DNA from: Baylisascaris procyonis
Taxonomy: Eukaryota > Nematoda > Chromadorea > Rhabditida > Ascarididae
Direction: 5' to 3'
Length of the DNA: 64,000 bases
Assembly: GCA_037389465.1 (NCBI GenBank)
Contig: JAZARR010000209.1
Coordinates: 1-64,000, forward strand
Below the pieces are notes generated by a model. It was given only the letters and a program-made list of their open reading frames with translations. It was not told the DNA's origin and did not search any database. This document shows positions 57,992-64,000 of this stretch, piece by piece. How positions within the stretch are numbered: position 1 is the stretch's first letter; each line of letters opens with the position of its first letter. The position numbers and the translations under genes were made by a program.

Positions 57992-60900
57992 TCAAACAAA
58001 GCCTGAGCTGAAGCCCCCAAGCCTAAGCCTAAGCTTAAGCCTAAGCCCCTAAGCCTAAGCCTAAGCCTAAGCCTAAGCCTAAGCCTAAGGCTAAGCCTAA
58101 GCCTAAGCCTAAGCTTAAGCCTAAGCCTAAGCCTAAGCCTAACCTAAGCTTAAGCCTGAGCCTAGGCCAAAGCCTAACCCTAAGCCCTAAGCCTAAGCCT
58201 AAGCCTCACCCAAAGCCTAAGCTGAAGCCCCTAAGCCTAAGCCTAAGCCTAATCCTAAGCCTAAGCCTAAGACTAACCTAAGTGTAAGCGTGAGCGTAAG
58301 CCTAAGCCTAAGGCTAAGCCTAAGCCTCAGCCTAAGCCTAAGCTCAAGCCTAAACCTTAGCCTAAGCCTAAGCCTAAGCCTAAGGCTGACTCTAAGCCCT
58401 AAGCCTAAGCCTAAGCCTAAGGCTAACCCTTAGCCTAAGCCTAAGCCTAAGGCTAACCCTAAGCCTAAGCCCTAAGCGTAAGCCTAAGCCTAAGCCTAAT
58501 CCTGAGCCTAAGCCTAAGCCTAACCTAAGTGTAAGCGTAAGCCTAAGCCTAAGCCTAAGGCTAAGCCTAAGCCTCAGCCTAAGCCTAAGCTTAAGCCTAA
58601 GCCTTAGCCTAAGCCTAAGGCTGACTCTAAGCCTAAGCCTAAGCCTAAGCCTAAGCCTAACCCTAAGCCTAAGCCTCAAACAAAGCCTGGGCTGAAGCCC
58701 CCAAGCCTAAGCCTAAGCTTAAGCCTAAGCCCCTAAGCCTAAGCCTAAGCCTAAGCCTAAGCCTAAGCCTAAGCCTAAGCCTAAGGCTAAGCCTAAGCCT
58801 AAGCCTAAGCTTAAGCCTAAGCCTAAGCCTAAGCCTAAGCCTAACCTAAGCTTAAGCCTAAGCCTAAGCCAAAGCCTAACCCTAAGCCCTAAGCCTAAAC
58901 CTAAGCCTCACCCAAAGCCTAAGCTGAAGCCCCTAAGCCTAAGCCTAAGCCTAATCCTAAGCCTAAGCCTAAGCCTAACCTAAGTGTAAGCGTGAGCGTA
59001 AGCCTAAGCCTAAGCCTCAGCCTAAGCCTAAGCTTAAGCCTAAGCCTAAGGCTAACCCTTAGCCTAAGCCTAAGCCTAAGCCTAAGCCTAACCTAAGTGT
59101 AAGCGTAACCCTAAGCCTAAGCCCTAAGCCTAAGCCTAAGCCTAAGCCTAAGCCTAAGCCCTATGCCTAAGCCTAAGCCTAAGGCTAACTCTAAGCCTAA
59201 TCCTAAGCCTAAGCCTAAGCCTAAGCCCTATGCCTAAGCCTAAGCCTAAGGCTAACTCTAAGCCTAAGCCTAAGCCTAAGCCTAACCCTAAGCCTAACCC
59301 TAAGCCTAGGCCTATGCCTAAGCCTAAGCCTAAGCCTAAGCCTAACCTAAGCGTAAGCGTAAGCCTAAGCCTAAGCCTAAGGCTAGGCCTAAGCCTAAGC
59401 CTCAGCCTAAGCCTAAGCCTAAGCTTAAGCCTAAGCCTAAGCCTAAGCCTAAGCCTAAGCCTAAGCCCTATGCCTAAGCCTAAGCCTAAGGCTAAGCCTA
59501 AGGCTAACTCTAAGCCTAAGCCTAAGCCTAAGCCTAAGCCTAAGCCGAAGCCTAAGCCTAAGCCTAAGCCTAAGCCCTAAGCCTAAGCTCAAGCCTAAGC
59601 CTAAGCTCAAGCCTATGCCTAAGCCTAAGCTTAAGCCTAAGCCTAAGCCTAAGCCAAAGCCTAAGCCTAAGCCTAAGCCTAATCCTAAGCCTAAGGCTAA
59701 CTTTAAGACTAAGCCTAAGCCTAAGCCAAAGCCTAAGCCTAAGCCCTAAGCCTAACCCTAAGCCTAAGCCTCAAACAAAGCCTGAGCTGAAGCCCCCAAG
59801 CCTAAGCCTAAGCTTAAGCCTAAGCCCCTAAGCCTAAGCCTAAGCCTAAGCCTAAGCCTAAGCCTAAGGCTAAGCCTAAGCCTAAGCCTAAGCTTAAGCC
59901 TAAGCCTAAGCCTAAGCCTAACCTAAGCTTAAGCCTGAGCCTAGGCCAAAGCCTAACCCTAAGCCCTAAGCCTAAGCCTAAGCCTCACCCAAAGCCTAAG
60001 CTGAAGCCCCTAAGCCTAAGCCTAAGCCTAATCCTAAGCCTAAGCCTAAGCCTAACCTAAGTGTAAGCGTGAGCGTAAGCCTAAGCCTAAGGCTAAGCCT
60101 AAGCCTCAGCCTAAGCCTAAGCTCAAGCCTAAACCTTAGCCTAAGCCTAAGCCTAAGCCTAAGGCTGACTCTAAGCCTAAGCTAAGCCTAAGCCTAAGCC
60201 TAAGGCTAACCCTTAGCCTAAGCCTAAGCCTAAGGCTAACCCTAAGCCTAAGCCCTAAGCGTAAGCCTAAGCCTAAGCCTAATCCTGAGCCTAAGCCTAA
60301 GCCTAACCTAAGTGTAAGCGTAAGCCTAAGCCTAAGCCTAAGGCTAAGCCTAAGCCTCAGCCTAAGCCTAAGCTTAAGCCTAAGCCTTAGCCTAAGCCTA
60401 AGGCTGACTCTAAGCCTAAGCCTAAGCCTAAGCCTAAGCCTAACCCTAAGCCTAAGCCTCAAACAAAGCCTGAGCTGAAGCCCCCAAGCCTAAGCCTAAG
60501 CTTAAGCCTAAGCCCCTAAGCCTAAGCCTAAGCCTAAGCCTAAGCCTAAGCCTAAGCCTAAGCCTAAGGCTAAGCCTAAGCCTAAGCCTAAGCTTAAGCC
60601 TAAGCCTAAGCCTAAGCCTAAGCCTAACCTAAGCTTAAGCCTAAGCCTAAGCCAAAGCCTAACCCTAAGCCTAAGCCTAAACCTAAGCCTCACCCAAAGC
60701 CTAAGCTGAAGCCCCTAAGCCTAAGCCTAAGCCTAATCCTAAGCCTAAGCCTAAGCCTATCCTAAGTGTAAGCGTGAGCGTAAGCCTAAGCCTAAGCCTC
60801 AGCCTAAGCCTAAGCTTAAGCCTAAGCCTAAGGCTAACCCTTAGCCTAAGCCTAAGCCTAAGCCTAAGCCTAACCTAAGTGTAAGCGTAACCCTAAGCCT

Positions 60901-61525
60901 AAGCCCTAAGCCTAAGCCTAAGCCTAAGCCTAATCCTGAGCCTAAGCCTAAGCCTAACCTAAGTGTAAGCTTAAGCCTAAGCCTAAGCCTAAGCCTAAGC
61001 CCTATGCCTAAGCCTAAGCCTAAGGCTAACTCTAAGCCTAATCCTAAGCCTAAGCCTAACCCTAAGCCTAACCCTAAGCCTAGGCCTATGCCTAAGCCTA
61101 AGCCTAAGCCTAAGCCTAACCTAAGCGTAAGCGTAAGCCTAAGCCTAAGCCTAAGGCTAGGCCTAAGCCTAAGCCTCAGCCTAAGCCTAAGCCTAAGCTT
61201 AAGCCTAAGCCTAAGCCTAAGCCTAAGCCTAAGCCCTATGCCTAAGCCTAAGCCTAAGGCTAAGCCTAAGGCTAACTCTAAGCCTAAGCCTAAGCCTAAG
61301 CCTAAGCCTAAGCCTAAGCCTAAGCCTAAGCCTAAGCCTAAGCCTAAGCTCAAGCCTAAGCCTAAGCCTAAGCTTAAGCCTAAGCCTAAGCCTAAGCCAA
61401 AGCCTAAGCCTAAGCCTAAGCCTAATCCTAAGCCTAAGCCTAAGCCTAAGGCTAACTTTAAGACTAAGCCTAAGCCTAAGCCAAAGCCTAAGCCTAAGCC
61501 TAAGCCTAACCCTAAGCCTAAGCCT
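57992..61525. repeat. 1.78-kb higher-order repeat, two copies, in copy 2
   Basis: The same alternation, 684, 1095, 688, 1066 bp between landmark words, repeats the order seen at 47610-51140. Confidence 0.88.
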
Positions 61526-61789
61526 CAAACAAAGCCTGAGCTGAAGCCCCCAAGCCTAAGCCTAAGCTTAAGCCTAAGCCCCTAAGCCTAAGCCTAAGCC
61601 TAAGCCTAAGCCTAAGCCTAAGGCTAAGCCTAAGCCTAAGCCTAAGCTTAAGCCTAAGCCTAAGCCTAAGCCTAAGCCTAAGCCTAAGCCTAAGCCTAGG
61701 CCTAAGCCTAAGCCTAAGCCTAAGCCTAAGCCTAAGCCTCACCCAAAGCCTAAGCTGAAGCCCCTAAGCCTAAGCCTAAGCCTAATCCT

Positions 61790-62330
61790 AAGCCTAAGCC
61801 TAAGCCTAAGCCTAAGGCTAAGCCTAAGCCTAAGCCTAAGCCTAAGCCTAAGCCTAAGCCTAAGCCTAAGCCTAAGCCTAAGCCTAGCCTAAGCCTAAGC
61901 CTAAGCCTAAGGCTAAGCCTAAGCCTAGGCTAAGCCTAAGCCTAAGCCTAAGCCTAAGCCTAAGCCTAAGCCTAAGCCTAAGCCTAAGCCTAAGCCTAAG
62001 CCTAAGCCTAAGCCTAAGCCTAAGCCTAAGCCTAAGCCTAAGCCTAAGCCTAAGCCTAAGCCTAAGCCTAAGCCTAAGCCTAAGCCTAAGCCTAAGCCTA
62101 AGCCTAAGCCTAAGCCTAAGTAAGCCTAAGCCTAAGCCTAAGCCTAAGCCTAGCCTAAGCCTAAGCCTAAGCCTAAGCCTAAGCCTAAGCCTAAGCCTAA
62201 GCCTAAGCCTCCTAAGCCTAAGCCTAAGCCTAAGCCTAAGCCTAAGCCTAAGCCTAAGCCTAAGCCTAAGCCTAAGGCTAAGCCTTAGCCTAAGCCTAAG
62301 CCTAAGGCTAAGCCTAAGCCTAAGCCCTAA
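61790..62330. repeat. Near-pure CCTAAG run with frame slips
   Basis: About 540 bp of almost perfect CCTAAG, the purest in the window, broken only by small register slips such as CCTAGCC (lost AAG), AAGTAAGCC and CCTCCTAAG. The matching region of copy 1 (about 51410-51950) is rich in sequence variants. Confidence 0.85.
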
Positions 62331-64000
62331 GCCTAAGCCTAAGCCTAAGCCTAAGCCTTAGCCTAAGCCTAAGCCTAAGCCTAAACCTAAGCCTAACCCT
62401 AAGCCTAAGCCTAAGGCTAACCCTAAGCCTAAGCCTAAGCCTAAGCCTAAGCCTAAGCCTAAGCCTAAGCCTAAGCCTAAGCCTAAGCCTAAGCCTAAGC
62501 CTAAGCCTAAGCCTAAGCCTAAGCCTAAGCCTAAGCCCTATGCTTAAGCCTAAGCCTAAGCCTAAGCCTAAGCCTAAGCCTAAGCCTAAGCCTAAGCCTA
62601 AGCCTAAGCCTAAGCCTAAGCCTAAGCCTAAGCCTAAGCCTAAGCCCAAGCCTAATCCTAAGCCTAAGCCTAAGCCCTAAGCCTAAGCCTAAGCCTAAGC
62701 CTAAGCCTAAGCCTAAGCCTAAGCCCTAAGCCTAAGCCTAAGCCTAAGCCTAAGCCTAAGCCTAACCCTAGGCCTAAGCCCCTCAGCCTAAACCCCTAAG
62801 CCTAAGCCTAAGCGTAAGCCTAAGCCTAAGTGTAAGCCTAAGCCTAAGCCTAAGGCGAACCATAAGCCTAAGCCTTAACCCAATAATAAGCCTAATCCTA
62901 AGCTCCTGATCCTAAGCCTAAGCCTAAGCCTAAGCCCAAGCCCAAGCCTAAGGCTAAGCCCAAGCCTAAGCCTAAGCCTAAGGCTAATCCCAAGCCTAAG
63001 CCTAAGCCTAAGCCTAAGCCTAAGGCTAACTCTAAGCCTAAGCCTACGCCTAAGCCTAAGCCTAAGCCTAAGCCTAAGCCAAAGCCTAAGCCTAAGCCCA
63101 AGCGTAAGCCTAAGCCTAAGCCCTAAGCCTAAGCCTAAGCCTAAGCCTAAGCCTAAGCCTAACCCTAAGCCTAAGCCTAAGCCTAAGCCTAAGCCTAAGC
63201 CTAAGCCTAAGCCTAAGCCTAAGCCTAAGCCTAACCCTAAGCCTAACCCTAAGCCTAAGCCTAAGCCTTAGCCTAAGCCTAAGCTTAAGCCTAAGCCTAA
63301 GCCTAAGCCCTAAGCCTAAGCCTAAGCCTAAGCCTAAGCCTAAGCCTAACCCTAAGCCTAAGCCTAAGCCTAACCCTAAGCCTAAGCCTAAGCCTAAGCC
63401 TAAGCCTAAGCCTAAGCTTAAGCCTAAGCTTAAGCCTAAGCCTAAGCTTAAGACTAAGCCTAAGCCTAAGCCTAAGCCTAAGCCTAAGCCTAAGCCTAAG
63501 CCCAAGCCTAAGCCTAAGCCTAAACCTAAACCCCTAAGCGTAGGCCTAAGCCTAAGCCTAAACTTAAGCCTGAGTGTAAGCCTAAGCCTAAGCCCAAGGC
63601 GAACCATAAGCCTAAGCCTTAACCCAATAATAAGCCTAATCCTAAGCTCCTGATCCTAAGGCTAAGCCCAAGCCTGAGCCTAAGCCCAAGCCCAAGCCTA
63701 AGGCTAAGCTTAAGCCTAAGCCTAACCTAAGTGTAAGCGTAAGCGTAACCCTAAGCCTAAGGCTAAGCCTAAGCCTCAGCCTAAGCCTAAGCTTAAGCCT
63801 AAGCCTAAGCCTAAGCCTAATCCTAAGCCTAAGCCTAAGCCTAAGCCTAATCCTAAGCCTAAGCCTAAGCCCTAAGCCTAAGCCTAAGCTTAAGGCTGAC
63901 CCTTAGCCTAAGCCTAAGCCTAAGGCTAACCCTAAGCCTAAGCCCTAAGCCTAAGCCTAAGCCTAAGCCTAAGCCTAACCCTTAGCCTAAGCCTAAGCCT

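Larger units (their letters stand above)
41664..64000. repeat. Telomere-type satellite array, (CCTAAG)n on plus strand = (TTAGGC)n on minus
   Basis: More than 22 kb, continuing beyond the window, of CCTAAG hexamers with recurrent variants (CCCTAAG heptamers, CTTAAG, CCTGAG, AAGGCTAACC, GTGTAAGCGTAAG). TTAGGC is the canonical nematode telomere repeat. The plus strand is C-rich, so a telomere in this orientation would end on the left, where the genes are. The variants are not random: they recur in fixed order, forming higher-order repeats. Open frames inside it encode only PK, LS, LG or LR dipeptide runs and are not genes. Confidence 0.97.
57590..64000. repeat. Large duplicated segment of the array, copy 2 (runs off the window)
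   Basis: Second copy of 47210-53618. Similarity starts near 57590, where the preceding sequence differs, and persists to the window end, so the true length exceeds 6.4 kb. The stretch 61790-62330 has lost the variant words present at the matching place in copy 1. Confidence 0.9.

Noticed and set aside
45435..61742. Many long open frames of [18 protein letters not shown] and RLRLRL in the array
   Set aside because: They are the automatic translation of a 6-bp repeat, occur on both strands in overlapping frames and have no start, splice or composition evidence of their own.
41664..64000. CRISPR array or bacterial tandem repeat
   Set aside because: The hexamer unit, lack of spacers and surrounding intron-containing genes fit a nematode telomere-type satellite, not CRISPR.

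Overview
The window looks like nematode nuclear DNA. The right-hand 22 kb is built from the hexamer CCTAAG, the complement of TTAGGC, which is the usual nematode telomere repeat. The genes on the left have many short exons, TTTCAG-type acceptors (including acceptors just upstream of start codons, as in spliced-leader trans-splicing) and introns of 50 bp to about 3 kb. No bacterial, viral or CRISPR signal was seen. The species cannot be named from sequence alone.

Layout. Four protein-coding genes or gene parts lie on the plus strand. (1) 282-7002: the last six exons of an ABHD1/ABHD3-type alpha/beta hydrolase with an intact Ser-Asp-His triad. (2) about 10236-13286: a small cysteine-rich single-pass membrane protein, family not recognised, first exon uncertain. 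(3) 17352-28184: an 11-exon gene whose 612-residue product fits vezatin (a hydrophobic hairpin followed by the vezatin-type helical region and a C-terminal coiled coil). (4) 30896-39788: the first seven exons of a DDX3/Belle/LAF-1-type DEAD-box RNA helicase, which stops after the motif Ia/GG region with no DEAD box or second RecA domain in the window. The exon models of genes 1, 3 and 4 keep reading frame through every junction, which is the main support for them. The spaces between genes hold (TA)n microsatellites, a 34-bp minisatellite and no gene I can recognise. These are unrelated housekeeping or structural genes (lipid hydrolase, adherens-junction/membrane protein, RNA helicase) and nothing suggests a joint pathway.

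From about 40.24 kb the sequence turns into degenerate telomere-like repeat, is interrupted by a 1.05-kb AT-rich insert (40614-41663) containing a hairpin and two short open frames, and from 41664 to the window end is a continuous TTAGGC-type array. The array is organised: a 1.78-kb higher-order repeat made of two unequal sub-blocks, embedded in a segment of at least 6.4 kb repeated at an offset of 10.38 kb, plus a smaller duplication at about 3.7 kb. Its strand orientation is the reverse of a telomere capping the right end of these genes: the C-rich strand is plus. It is therefore an interstitial or inverted array, a fusion relic, or a misjoin.

The long open frames inside the array (Pro-Lys, Leu-Ser, Leu-Gly and Leu-Arg dipeptide repeats) are by-products of the 6-bp repeat and are not annotated as genes.
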